The notes beneath the pieces are model-generated. The model made no database searches. It saw only the letters and a program-made list of their open reading frames with translations, and had not been told where the DNA came from. From Owenia fusiformis (lineage: Eukaryota; Annelida; Polychaeta; Sabellida; Oweniidae), in the NCBI GenBank assembly GCA_903813345.2, contig CAIIXF020000011.1, positions 20,879,754 to 20,939,753 of the forward strand: a stretch of DNA of 60,000 nt. Reading direction: 5' to 3'. Position numbers and translations under genes: made by a program. Below, in pieces: positions 11,272 to 22,402 of the stretch (positions are counted from its first letter, which is position 1; every line of letters begins with the position of its first letter).

Positions 11272-12689
11272 AGCCCCTAGTCCTTAAGATAAGGTTATGA
11301 CGTCTAAGCAACAGGTGTCGGTACGGACCCTAAATATGGAAAACAAAGTTGTTACCACAAAGTGAAGTATCCTAGGCGAAACATAAAATATCGAGGACCG
11401 TATAGTAAATAAGATAAGAGGGATTGTAAAAATGCATAGGGGTTAAATAAAGGTACAATGACACAAAGTAATTTAAAATTGCCGATATGATATCAAAACA
11501 AAATAACAGCGAAGAGGAATGCACATGTCACATGTATGAACGCACATGGAAGAAGAATTCAATTGACACGCAAAGTTCACATTCATTCAGGCTTCGTGAC
11601 TGCTATGCAGTTAGATAAGCATTGTTCGTCCTATACCCTGTGAATGTGTGATATTTTCTAAAATCAAACGTGTTCAGTCAATTGCAAAATGCACTGGCAA
11701 ATGATCAAACTTGAAATTAGCTTCGTGTGTGAGCCTTGGTAGCCTCTCCTGTGTGGGAAAAAACCTGCAGAAAATCAGGAATTGATTGTGATAGGCTCGA
11801 AATGACTGTTGATCCCATGGTAAAATCTTAATATGCAAAAGAAAAATGCAAAACATGCATGTATCATAAGATATAAATGGTTTTACAACAAAGCTTACGC
11901 CTAAGATAAATAACACAGTGTACGTATAGAAGTCGCATAATATTCGCACCATTAGTATAATAAGGTTCTAAGTGACATTTTGAGAAAAATGCTGTAACTT
12001 TGCATATTGACTAATTTGGGCATGCTCTTTCCAATGAAATCAACCACAAATGTCCATCTTTGCTCTAAATATGCTTTTCTCAATATCAAAAGGGTGTAAG
12101 TCCATTTAATTTACAATAAACTATGTATAAGAAGGTTCTAACTCTTATCCAATCAAATTTAAATGAAAAAGTTCTATAGACAATGACAGTTATAGCTGGT
12201 ATTATAAGGTTCTAATTAACTTCAGCTCTTGACCAATCAGAACTTAACATTTGATCATGTGACAGGAAAACAATAATAATTAACACGTGGACAAGCATTG
12301 AGTTTTTTAAAATGTTGAAATTGTTTATTTGGAGATATTACGAACCAAATTGACATGTTCGGTACGTGAAAGACTAAAGTATCTGTCGCTGGCATGTGAA
12401 ATCGGTTTCAAGAGTTTTGAATTTAAAAAATTTAGAACAACTTTTGTCATTTTTCAAGTTTTTGTAAATGTAAACAAAGGAGGTTGGGACCCTAAGGCTT
12501 TTTCATTATTCTATCCACAAAGATGTGTTTGGTGTCTATAGAAAGTAGAATCAATTCCCTAGTGCATGTGCTATACAGATCGCCGTGCGAACTTGCTGTG
12601 AAACATAATCTCAATTTCCGTAAGACAAGGTCACTGTTTTTCATGAAATGATATGATTTATTCCGTATAAATGTCAACAAAAAAACTAG

Positions 12690-13105
12690 AATTAAAACTA
12701 GAAAGTAAGAGGAAACAGCATAAGAAACATTAGAAAGTAAAAGTATGGACAAGCAAACATAAGCGATAGTGTGATAGTGAAGATAATGTCCATAAGAGTA
12801 TTTTTTATAGTAAATATACAGTAAAAAATCAATTCAGAAAGCAAAAGAAACAGCATATGAAACATGAGGAAAATTAAGGAAAAAGTTAGTAAGTGTTAAC
12901 CATGAAGTGGTAGTGAAGATAATGCTCATTATTATATTATATTATATGGAAAGTGTGTGCCAAAGTTATGAACCACATAATGTATGAAATCAAAACGTGA
13001 ACGTTAAAAGAAACACCATAAGAAACACAAGGAAGTAAAAGCATGGACAAGCAAACTTTATACATATTTAATATATGTTGATAAAGATAATACCCATGCT
13101 CTTTG
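12690..13105. repeat. Diverged tandem repeat, about three units of 120-150 bp
   Basis: Each unit holds an AAAGAAACAGCATAAGAAAC-type stretch followed by a GTGAAGATAATGTCCAT-type stretch, seen near 12710/12780, 12845/12912 and 13008/13083. Units are clearly diverged. The array lies inside the 2.1-kb element. Confidence 0.55.
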
Positions 13106-13294
13106 ATTTTTTTAACTTTACAAGGGTATTTTATTACACTACCTTATAAGTGTTTCATGAGTCATTACTGCTGATCTATTGGTTAAGGCCATTATAAGTA
13201 AATTGGTGTATGGAGGATACCCTTGTATAAGGATAAGGATAATTTCATTTTAAAGTATTTTTTATATTTGCCAGCAGTTTAGGATTTATAAATA

Positions 13295-13466
13295 CAGGGT
13301 GGTCAAAAACAGGACCGAAGAAGAGTTGAATTACTTTGTCAATTTTGTATATTTTCCTTGAAATTTCAGAATCGTAATTCATTTATTGGGTTTTCGACTT
13401 CAAGACAAAATATGCAAGATTGACCAGGTCATTAAACTTTTCTCCGGTCCTGTTTTGACCACCCTG
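13295..13466. mobile_element. 172-bp MITE of the CAGGGTGG family
   Basis: It starts CAGGGTGGTCAAAAACAGGA and ends with the inverse TCCTGTTTTGACCACCCTG, with TA on both sides. It is nested in the element at 11945-14056. Confidence 0.75.
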
Positions 13467-14056
13467 TACATTAAACCTGAATAGTATTAAGATATTTTTC
13501 TGATGACAGTGAAATATATTAATTTACATATATATGCATAGTAAGTTTCAATACTGCAATTGCAGAGTTTTGTTTGATGATACAGTGTAATTGTGCAATA
13601 TTTTGATATTGATGCTTATTTTATGATGACATGTCTGGACTTACTAGTTCTTTTTGTATTTTTTAGAAATATTTTTCTTTTTTTCATAATTTTGTTATTA
13701 ATTTGACAACATGAAATCAAAATGACATTGTTGTTTTTTGATTCTGATCAAAATACTTTCCCCCCAATGGAATGAATGGAAAAATAAGTTCTATATGCAA
13801 CCAATTAAGAACTTGGTTAGCTTTTGTCAGTAAAAGGTTCTATTTGCATTTTGAATTTTGCTTAAAAATCAAGATGTGCAGTGTCAATTTCATCAAAAAT
13901 TCACCAAAAGGCAGGGTTTTATGTCATTAACCGATTCCCAAAATCTTGATGACCTACAATAAATAAAAAAAAAGGTTATCAAAGTCCAAAACTTCAATCC
14001 TGTTTTTCTCAAAACATGGTTTGAGCCACTTAGAACCTTATTATACTAATGGTGCG

Positions 14057-17000
14057 ATATATTGCGAGAAACAGCAGGTCATGACCATGAATATTTCTAG
14101 AAAGGAACTTATTGAAGAGTATGAATAATCATGATGTATAATCAAGTGCTGAACCTGCGAATGCACGCCCAAAGACAGGGCATTGACAACGTGCGATCCG
14201 CTCATGGGTTGATGCGTGATGGTTAGATAGTAAATGGTGAAGCAAGTTTCGGGTCGCATTTACATAAAGATATCCATGCTATGCTGTTCTTAAATGACAA
14301 TGTTGAGCCTTAAAGAAAATATAATCAGATTTCCTCTGATGCTTAAAATATCGAAATGTTGATAATCTGTAATTAAGAACCAATATGCATGCATCCTTGG
14401 TATTCGAAAATTGGACATTGATTTGTAGAATTTCAAGATTCAGGGGGACGCTTCTGGACTCTGAAAAGGGAAATTAATAAGAAAGAGAAATGCCATGATC
14501 AAAACACAGTGAGATGTCTCTCGCCATTCACTTTGCTACTCTGCTCAGTGCGTGAAGGCATGTGCATGTGACTTAGCTGAAATAACGAGCATAATATTAA
14601 GGCAGAATCAGGTTTATGGGGGTGACAAAATTACAATCAACTTGTTCAACTGAACAGCCAGCCAATCTATTCCTTACAATCCCAAATACGATATCCCAAA
14701 AGATCCACTACATATTATAAATCGGTAAAGTTATAATGGGTTCAAAGTCCGAAAATAGGTGCAAAATGTTTAAATTCTTCAAAATGATAAAAATAGTAAC
14801 CAGAAAATTACATTATCGTACAAATGGTTAGTTTTCTTAAAATGAAATATACACTTTGGTGATTGTTAGAAAATAGACATGAAAAGGATTGACATAAGCC
14901 AGGAATATTCTAAAATATTTCTTGCTTGGCTGTTCGCTAGATCTGATTCTCTCTTTAAATTGCATGAATAAACAGATATGGGTGTCGTTCGGTGTTGATT
15001 GCATTGTCAGCATAAACGTACAGTTTCAGTGTGCAACGAAAACATGCTGAGTTATGTTATCATCCTTAAGGCAGCTTAATGATGTAGGTAGCAGAACAGA
15101 AGTTATCAAAACAAAATTAGGGAAGAAATGAATGTACGTTAAACCATGGGCTCTAGAGCCCATGGTTAAACGAAATGGCAAACAGAGCATGCGGCTGTGA
15201 AAACGACAATGCATCTAATACTAAAATAATTCGCAATGCTTGAGCCATTTAAACCCCATTTAATAGAAATAGGTAAATACCATTTGGACAAAGTTTAAAC
15301 AATTTGAATTATCAATACATTAAGGTGTAACCTAAACATGCGTGGTAAAAGTCTAAAGGTGATGACAACCACTTAAAGGTTCATTAGAAGCTATTTTAGA
15401 TATCACATTGTTCATGCTATTAGGCTTTAAAGCCGAGAATTCCATGCTACAAACGCATCGGAACACTAGGTGCTACGATGACGTCTACTGACGCCTATAT
15501 GATATGAATAGAAAAACTGAAATTCTGGTATTCAAAATGAAATCATGTCCAAAGTCAGTAATGACGTATTGTTACAGAGAGTAGAATGCTGGAATCAATG
15601 GTATTGTTGTTCAATGTGACAATGTCACGACAATTCGTCAAACAGGTGGGGTATAGTTCATCACATAGAAACTGAGAAGCTAGCCATGCCAAGTCGCAGG
15701 GGTTCTTTCTTCTGTTATCCGTCACCATCGGATAACATGGTGTAGTTTCTTGATTGTGGTCTTCTTTGTGTATCTACGTAGTTTAATCCGCCTTCGCGTA
15801 ATCAAAACCATTCTTCGATATAGTTGTGTCTGGGTAGATCATACGAAAACATCCTTGTAGTTATATAAAGAGGGGGAGAATTTCTCGGATTCTCTATTCA
15901 GCTCCTGCGTTCGAGTATTGAAGCGATCAGTTCGGGCTGTGGGTGGAATCACGCTGGGTAGTGGTCGGTTCGGTATCGAGACGATCGGTTCAGACAGTAC
16001 GTCTGGCCAAGTTGTAGGTCTTTTGGTACTCATAGTTAAATGCTTATTGATCGTTCCTTATAGCTGTAACCGATTCGAAACCAAGGAATCGTACGCCAAG
16101 TTTTGATTTGCGAACCTGAGGGTTTTGTAAATCGAGCTGACACATTTGTCCATGGAGAACGACACGTGAGAAAGGCCGAGTGATGTGACTATTTATTTTC
16201 GGGCCAAGATCGCTCGGTAGATACTTTCTCCATACTATTTTTTTATCCTTGAGTATATAAATCTCGCTTTCACTCGAATGTTATATAATGACGAACCGAT
16301 GAAATGATCATCGAAAGTTTATCGCAAATGCCATCTGGTTCTGAAGCACATTGTGCACATAATTACGAAGAGATATCCAAGATGTGAAAATATGTTCTAT
16401 CTATCAGCCCAGTGCATCTGTTAATTAACTTTTTTATACAACGTCTGTTCATCTCTTGAACATTTAAGTGTCCTTATTCACTAACGTGATTCTGTATCTC
16501 CAGTGGATTCAGAGAGTCGTCCTAGGCAGTTTCTTCTTTTTTTATGGTAAACCAAACTATTTCTGTCGCAACATTGTTCGGCAAATGATGCTGATATCTG
16601 AAGACCATTGATGTTCAAGAAAAAGTTGTAATACAGTAAAAAACGTATGAATGATGGTATTGTAAGAATAATGAAAACGAGTATGTTGACTGTTGACTGA
16701 CTGAATACAAGATGCTCGAATGTATAGTTACTGAAGTGTGTGGAGCGAGAAGAGATACGCAAGAGGCGTAACGTATTGGTCGAGTGATCAATTCCATTAA
16801 CCTGGTTTTAATTCAAAAACACAATATTAGGAAACAATTTGCAATTGATATTGAAGTTAACGAAAATAAATAAGAATCAATTAAAATTCAAGTAAAAGTT
16901 CAAGACTTTTTGGACAGCCTTGAACGATGCCACCATTGATTGCTAGTATATTCAAATTTCTAGGTAATACAGTTATATAGAATCAGATAATGTCTTAACA

Positions 17001-17086
17001 ATACATCACTACATGTAATTTGGGTACTGCAATCAACAGCAGACACGATAACAGAAACTGAACATAATCTAAGTGATGGACACGAC
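14057..17086. other. Intergenic; possible upstream control region of the DEG/ENaC gene
   Basis: No convincing protein-coding exon. A 26-bp perfect palindrome is at 15142-15167. A GC-richer patch at 15890-16020 follows a TATATAAAG at 15862, and a second TATATAAAT is at 16254; either could serve as a plus-strand core promoter. The stretch before 17087 contains CAACAG and AACAG, so a noncoding 5' exon is possible but unproven. Confidence 0.4.
15862..15870 (+). promoter_or_regulatory. Candidate TATA box upstream of DEG/ENaC gene
   Basis: TATATAAAG is followed about 30 bases later by a CT-rich start-like sequence and a CpG-containing patch. It is 1.2 kb before the DEG/ENaC start, so a 5'UTR intron would be needed. 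Position and orientation are the only support. Confidence 0.25.
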
Positions 17087-19015
17087 ATGAAAATTGCAGA
17101 ATTGGTATCGGACGCGCCAATAGTAACTGACAAGGCTACAGATTACGACATAATTGCTGATGCCTGGGAATTCAAGTATAATTCGCTGAAGAAACAAATA
17201 TCAAAATTTGCGCTGATCACCTCCATTCAGAGTCTTCTTCAGGTCCGCAATGCAAAATCTGTGCTCGTTAGAATAATTTGGTTTCTCATAACCCTATTTG
17301 TAAGTAGTCTCACGATTAAAGGAGTCCATGAAATCACTCAGAAGTACCTCAGTTATCCAAGTGAAGATATTCTGTATAGTAGGGAAGAATTGGTAACGTT
17401 TCCATCAGTTACAATATGTGGTATAAAACCTGTTGTTTTCACAGACGAGGAGCTAGCTGTTCAAAGGAAAAATCCTCTCCATGTATCACACACAGTAGAT
17501 ACCGAAAGTGCTTGGATATACCATGATTACCGTCTACAAATGTTGGAATCTCGAGCTTTTTCAGATAAAAAGGAAAAGGATCAGAAACGCATTAATGCTG
17601 TTATGCGACGGATTGTCTCTGAGGAAAGATATGTAGAAAACCTTCACAACTGGAACCAAATTCGACTCAGAACGTATGACGACCTCATCCTAGAATGCCG
17701 CTTTAAAGGGAAACCATGTGGCAAAACAGATTTTAAGCAAGTAACAGTTGGACGTTATGGCAATTGCTTTACGTTCCAAACAAATTCCACAGATGACAGG
17801 TATAGTTTAAGCGAATCTGGGCCAGATTTTGGTTTGAATCTGATGTTGTTCCCAAACAGCTATTCGCCTCTGGATGAATTTACAAATTCGGATGCATTTA
17901 GAATTTTCTTAATGACAACCTCTTCGGACTCTTCAATACTTGGTGAATTCAACAGTGACTTTTCAACAGCAAGAGATGGAATCAGATTGTCCATTCATGC
18001 TCCTGGGACTATGCCCGATCCTGAAAATGATGGAATTGACCTTTCCGCAGGAACATTCAGTTCTATTGGTCTCTCACAAGATGTTCGAACTTTGTTGGGA
18101 CCCCCACATGGACTTTGCACAGATAAGAAATTCAACGAACACACAACTTACACGTACACTCAGAAAATGTGCCTCAAGCAATGCCAGCAGATGGAAACAA
18201 TAAAAAGATGTAAATGCATGAACCCGAAACTCCCTTTGCCATCACATATCGAAAAAACACATAAGATACAATATTGTGGATACAAAATGAGACAGGAATA
18301 CATAAAAGAGTTCATTAGGGAAAGAATGGCTTTCTTCCCACCAGAGAAAATCCAATTTGACTGGAAAATATTTATTGAAAACCATAAATTGTATGAGTGT
18401 GAAAAGGAAGTAGCAAAACTATTTTCTCTCGGTGGAAAGAAATGTGGTTGTACGCGAGAATGTAAAAGCACAGTGTATTACTATCTAAAGCACTCGATTC
18501 CATGGCCAAATGAAAGATATTATAAAAGTCTCAAACAAAGAAATTTCATTTCTTTCATGAGAAATCATCCAAAGGTATGTAAGTTTCTAAACAAGACGTA
18601 TTGGTCAATGATTGGAGTAGATACACTAAGTGTTTGTGAGTGGACAGTTAACTTGTTTTCAGCTGAAATTTATCAAACTGCCGTTCAAAATGGTGGATAC
18701 GCGTATTTAACTTGTCCGCCAAATTCCTCATATCCCTTTGCATACCCTTCCTCATATCCCTTTGCATACCCTGCTATAAATTGGTACCCATTTATCAACA
18801 AATTCATTGAAACAAACTTCTTGAAAGTCAACGTATTTTACAGTTCTCTCAATGTGAACAGGATTGCCGCAGAGCCTAGCTACCCATTCAATAAATGGTT
18901 ATCTGATTTTGGGGGTATCATCGGAATGAACATGGGTATGTCAGTTGTGTCTCTTGTAGAGTTAGGATACCTAATGGTATCCATGGCCTTCATTCTCTAC
19001 TGCAAGTATAAATAG
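17087..19015 (+). CDS. DEG/ENaC-family sodium channel subunit, intronless, 642 aa
   Basis: Trimeric plasma-membrane cation channel subunit of the epithelial sodium channel/degenerin/ASIC/FMRFamide-gated superfamily; ligand and ion selectivity cannot be assigned. Seen: cytosolic N-terminus; TM1 at about residues 58-78 (VLVRIIWFLITLFVSSL); the family hallmark FPSVTIC at 105-111; a large Cys-rich ectodomain with the typical C-x3-C...CKC series and KKCGCTRECKSTVYY; TM2 from about residue 608 with LSDFGG and the G-x-S selectivity motif as GMS (617-619). The tail after TM2 is only a few residues (YCKYK). Odd points: the usual His-Gly gating pair before TM1 appears replaced (TSIQSLLQ), and residues 547-562 are a doubled SSYPFAYP unit. 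The length is normal for the family and the frame is fully open, so the gene looks intact. The first ATG of the frame is taken as the start. Confidence 0.9.
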   Translation: MKIAELVSDAPIVTDKATDYDIIADAWEFKYNSLKKQISKFALITSIQSLLQVRNAKSVLVRIIWFLITLFVSSLTIKGVHEITQKYLSYPSEDILYSREELVTFPSVTICGIKPVVFTDEELAVQRKNPLHVSHTVDTESAWIYHDYRLQMLESRAFSDKKEKDQKRINAVMRRIVSEERYVENLHNWNQIRLRTYDDLILECRFKGKPCGKTDFKQVTVGRYGNCFTFQTNSTDDRYSLSESGPDFGLNLMLFPNSYSPLDEFTNSDAFRIFLMTTSSDSSILGEFNSDFSTARDGIRLSIHAPGTMPDPENDGIDLSAGTFSSIGLSQDVRTLLGPPHGLCTDKKFNEHTTYTYTQKMCLKQCQQMETIKRCKCMNPKLPLPSHIEKTHKIQYCGYKMRQEYIKEFIRERMAFFPPEKIQFDWKIFIENHKLYECEKEVAKLFSLGGKKCGCTRECKSTVYYYLKHSIPWPNERYYKSLKQRNFISFMRNHPKVCKFLNKTYWSMIGVDTLSVCEWTVNLFSAEIYQTAVQNGGYAYLTCPPNSSYPFAYPSSYPFAYPAINWYPFINKFIETNFLKVNVFYSSLNVNRIAAEPSYPFNKWLSDFGGIIGMNMGMSVVSLVELGYLMVSMAFILYCKYK

Positions 19016-19180
19016 GGACAAGTAGACACCACTTTAATACTTGATATTGATTTATCAGCCACAGAGGCATATGCCGTAAACAGCTTTGCAAAAAGCTATA
19101 TGCAGCATGATTTACAAAATCTTGTACCCGATCCGAGAGACAAGGTCTCCAAACAAACTTTAGTATAAAAACAATATATA

Positions 19181-19819
19181 CAGGGTGGGCCAAAAAACAA
19201 TACTCAAGTTTAAGGTGAAATTCATATGATATAACGTTAAACCATACCATGTATTGTATATTATTTTAAAGATAAATCATTTCCTCACAATATGAAACCA
19301 TCTGATTGAAAAACTGTTGTTTCCTTGTGAAGTTAGAGACTCCAATTGACACCAGGGGTGTCATGAGCGACCAAAAATGTATTCACTGTGGATTTCCAAA
19401 TTGTGGAAAATGGAGGGAAATTTGAACGTTGGCACCTTTAAAAGAGGTAGATTTATACAAGTAAAGTGAAAAATTCAGCAATAATATTGAGATATTTTTA
19501 ATCAATTATCAATTGTGTATTGCTCTTAAATAAATCATTGATGATTTAGTCAAGCAAACTGAGTGCAGCTGTGACTGCAATATGGAGGAAAATTTGGGAA
19601 TTTTCATTTTTTGATTTCTGGTCCCTCGCGGCACCCCTGGTGTCAATTTTAGTTTCTAACTCAACAAGAAAAGAAAGGTTTTTCAATTGGATGGTGTCAT
19701 TTTTTTAGGAAATGATTTATCTTTAAAATGATATACTGTACAATTCATGGCATGGTTTAACATATATCATATGAATCATTCATATTTAAACTTGGGTATT
19801 GGTTTTTTGGCCCACCTTG
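19181..19819. mobile_element. 639-bp near-palindromic MITE of the CAGGGYG family
   Basis: It begins CAGGGTGGGCCAAAAAACAA and ends TTTTTTGGCCCACCTTG, with TA on both sides. The two halves are inverse copies along much of their length (for example ACACCAGGGGTGTC near 19350 against CACCCCTGGTGTC near 19632). It has no coding capacity and lies in the 3' flank of the DEG/ENaC gene. Confidence 0.75.
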
Positions 19820-20343
19820 TACATGTAATGATGAGAATATGATATCCAAGAGCAGTTTTCATGTAATATCCAAGACTAATTATCATTTGGCTTTAAAGAT
19901 GGCTTTAAATATGAATTATTGTAAACTATGTTATCTTTTTTGATTGTTGATTAGGGATTTAATTAATTGTGTTAAATCCTCATTAAGATTTAGAATATGT
20001 GTTGCCCTCTACATTCTAAATATCGTACTATGTCCTGATCTCATGCCATTTACAGAAATACCTTCAAATAATTGCACATCTACTTTTCTGAAGACTCTTG
20101 AACAATGCTTTTAACACAATATACGTATACTATGCCTCGTATACTGTGGTATGTAATTACAATTAAATTCAAGAAGAATAGGTATTTTATGTCATTTTGA
20201 CATGGCTTTATTGTATGTTTTCTTCATTGTATTAGCCTATGCGATCTTTATTCTATTATTACAAGGGGCATCTGAGAAAGAATCCGCAAATTACTCGTTC
20301 GTGATAGATTGAATGGTAATTGTACATTTGAAGCTGGAAAAGT

Positions 20344-21330
20344 CCCGGTGTGAAAGAAATTATGGTCCCCTGGGGATTATGGTCCCCTTTCTAATCGCCC
20401 CTTACCCTACTATCACACCAAACTAGTTCTCACTACGTTCTCGAGAACGGGCTTCAACTGTGTACGAACGGACTGGACGTACTTAGAACCGTTTGGGGTC
20501 TATTTACAAACTTCATCGAACGTACTCGAACGGGTAGGTCCTCTAGAACTTAGAACATGCGCAAAATGATCTCGTGGTCGTCACGTTTTACAATAAGAAC
20601 GAGTGACCGCGTACTAACGACGAGCTGGACGTACTACGAACGGAACCGTCGTACTTCAATCCTACTAGGGACGTTTTTACAACGAGTTGAACTGTCTGAG
20701 GACGTTTTGAGAACGAGGTAGAACTAATTGCAAACGGGTTTAAACTGACTAAGAACGTATTAAAGACTGCTTATGGTCGAGTTAGCCAAAATATAGCTAT
20801 CACACCAAACAAGTTGCCACTGCGTTCTTCAAAACTGGTTTTAAACTTTGTGCGAACGGAATGAACATAGCTGCAACTTTCTAAGGTCTACTTACGAACT
20901 TCATGAACGTTCTCAGACGGGAAGGTGATTTTAGAATTTTGAATCGATTCAAAATTCGATGCCGACCATACCGTTCTGTAATCAGGTCATGATGACCTTC
21001 TAGACTAAGGGACGCGTTAAACGACGTTGCACACCGATCGTGGTACGACCTGAACGAACTGCGAATGAGATGGACGTATTGAAGACTGTTTATGATCGAA
21101 GTAGCTAATTATTTTAGAGATATTTCCCGACCACAGCCAGATTGAGCCCGTTTTACGACGTTTTCGTAGGACTGGCAAGAACGGGTAAGAACTAGTTTGG
21201 TGTGATAGGGGGGTTACTGGCCCTGATTGTGTATAAGATAATAAGGGAAAGAGTTGTATTTAGGTCACCATATAAATCAATGGAAAGTAGGACCATAATT
21301 TGATAGGACCACCTACCCTTTTACACCGGG
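20344..21330. mobile_element. Outer TIR element (CCCGGTGTGAAA ends), interrupted by a second element
   Basis: The ends are CCCGGTGTGAAAG and TTTACACCGGG. An uninterrupted relative of about 170 bp is at 57033-57202. Aligning the two shows that 20406-21213 is an insertion into this copy. No coding capacity. Confidence 0.7.
20406..21213. mobile_element. Inner 808-bp TIR element nested in the outer one
   Basis: Its termini contain TATCACACCAAACTAGTTCT and the inverse AGAACTAGTTTGGTGTGATA. TTAC flanks both sides (20402-20405 and 21214-21217), where the empty relative at 57085-57100 has TTAC once. The inside is rich in GAACG/CGTAC words and has a second copy of the left end near 20797. No open reading frame. 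A fragment of its end also lies near 53597. Confidence 0.7.
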
Positions 21331-21589
21331 TCAGTTTAAATACAAGTATCTAAAGACTGAAGCAACATGAAGCAAAATACCATTTGTTTGGAGTTGTCGG
21401 AATTTGATGAGTTAGTAATTTTTCACTTGTCCCTTTTTAGCTTAAATCTCGGCTACGCCATTAATAGTTGGAGAAAGGTTTCAAACAGCCCCAAGGAGGA
21501 TTGGCTCCGAGAATGCAACATCGATATTCTGTGTCATATATGGGCATGTCGTGATACAATATTCGAATTCAAACAGTCGCCATTATATT

Positions 21590-21780
21590 CACTTCAACAT
21601 TTGAATCGTGAATTTTGGTCTTATTTCCTAACGAAAAATTCCAAAACCCACAAGTAATGATCTAGATGTTGGTTCGATTATTTTGAACTGTTTATTTTGA
21701 ATTTATAGTCGGTTATAATTTCAGAAAATTAGACGTTTTCATTGTTTGAGTTTTGATCCTGGGACCCAATCCTCCTTGAA
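21590..21780. repeat. Dispersed repeat, relatives in monooxygenase introns
   Basis: The segment around TTTATAGTCGGTTATAATTT, ending near CCTGGGACCCAATCCTCCTT, is repeated at 40500-40720. Partly related sequence is in intron 10 of gene A (30390-30610), in the pseudogene (34925-35240) and in intron 10 of gene B (46560-46700). Type unknown. Confidence 0.5.
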
Positions 21781-21944
21781 ACAACCCATAGTTTCCTCCC
21801 GGAGATTGTTGTTCATCGTTGTGTTTCATTAACTATGGTATCGGCTTTACAGATGGAGATTCACTTTTGGCCATGATGTTGTATAACTCAATAGCATCAG
21901 TATGAACATTGCTTAAAGTCTTATGGTTTGATTTCAGTAATAAG

Positions 21945-22402
21945 TCATGCGTTTCCCCAGTTTTCAATACTTTTTGTAATACTTTTGACATCAAAAGTAG
22001 CTGTAGAAACAAGTTAGCATATAAGGTGGAGAGCATTTAGTTTCATATGATTCAAGACAGAAAAAAGACAGTCTCAAGTTCAAAAAAGTGTCAAAAGGTA
22101 AACATTCATCCACCATATTCATTGACGCGAAAGTCTGAAACACACTGCAGTAATCAACATTAGCCAACAGGATGAAACGTATAAATTAGCAATAGTTATA
22201 TCATCTGAAAATAGTTCGATTTCCATAGGTGAACCGAACTATATTAACCATCAAAGCCATTTACGATCCATGCTAAAATGATAATAAAAATGACTCAATA
22301 ATTCATTTGTTTGACTTCGAATCAATCATGGAAAGCATTCAACTTACCCTTTGCTCCCGTCATGGCCAATACTCCACATGATAGTAATATTAAAAATGCC
22401 AT
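21945..22402 (-). CDS. Possible two-exon gene for a 36-aa secreted peptide
   Basis: Exon 22348-22402 encodes MAFLILLSCGVLAMTGAK, a textbook signal peptide, and ends in a good donor (AAAGG then GTAAGT). A pyrimidine-rich acceptor (TTGTTTCTACAG) ends at 22001. Joined in phase, the second exon adds ATFDVKSITKSIENWGNA and stops at 21945. The product would be a very small secreted peptide. A longer 67-codon frame overlaps the second exon in another phase, and another acceptor could give a different protein. The signal-peptide exon is the strongest part. Confidence 0.3.

Larger units (their letters stand above)
11945..14056. mobile_element. 2.1-kb element with perfect 30-bp terminal inverted repeats
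   Basis: Positions 11945-11974 and 14027-14056 are exact inverse complements (key part ATTAGTATAATAAGGTTC). Further GGTTCTA motifs recur just inside the ends (12133, 12207, 13838). No transposase is recognisable. Inside are a three-unit minisatellite-like repeat and a younger CAGGGTGG element, so it is an old host for later insertions. Confidence 0.7.

Noticed and set aside
11674-11952. Minus-strand frame starting with a hydrophobic, signal-like stretch, considered as first exon of the PPxY gene
   Set aside because: Its ATG lies inside the terminal inverted repeat of the 2.1-kb element, and the splice phase does not match the exon at 8955-9226.
18160-18471. 103-codon minus-strand frame inside the DEG/ENaC gene
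   Set aside because: Antisense shadow of a strongly supported coding sequence.
21367-21657. 96-codon plus-strand frame
   Set aside because: It overlaps a dispersed repeat and has no motif, signal peptide or splice support.
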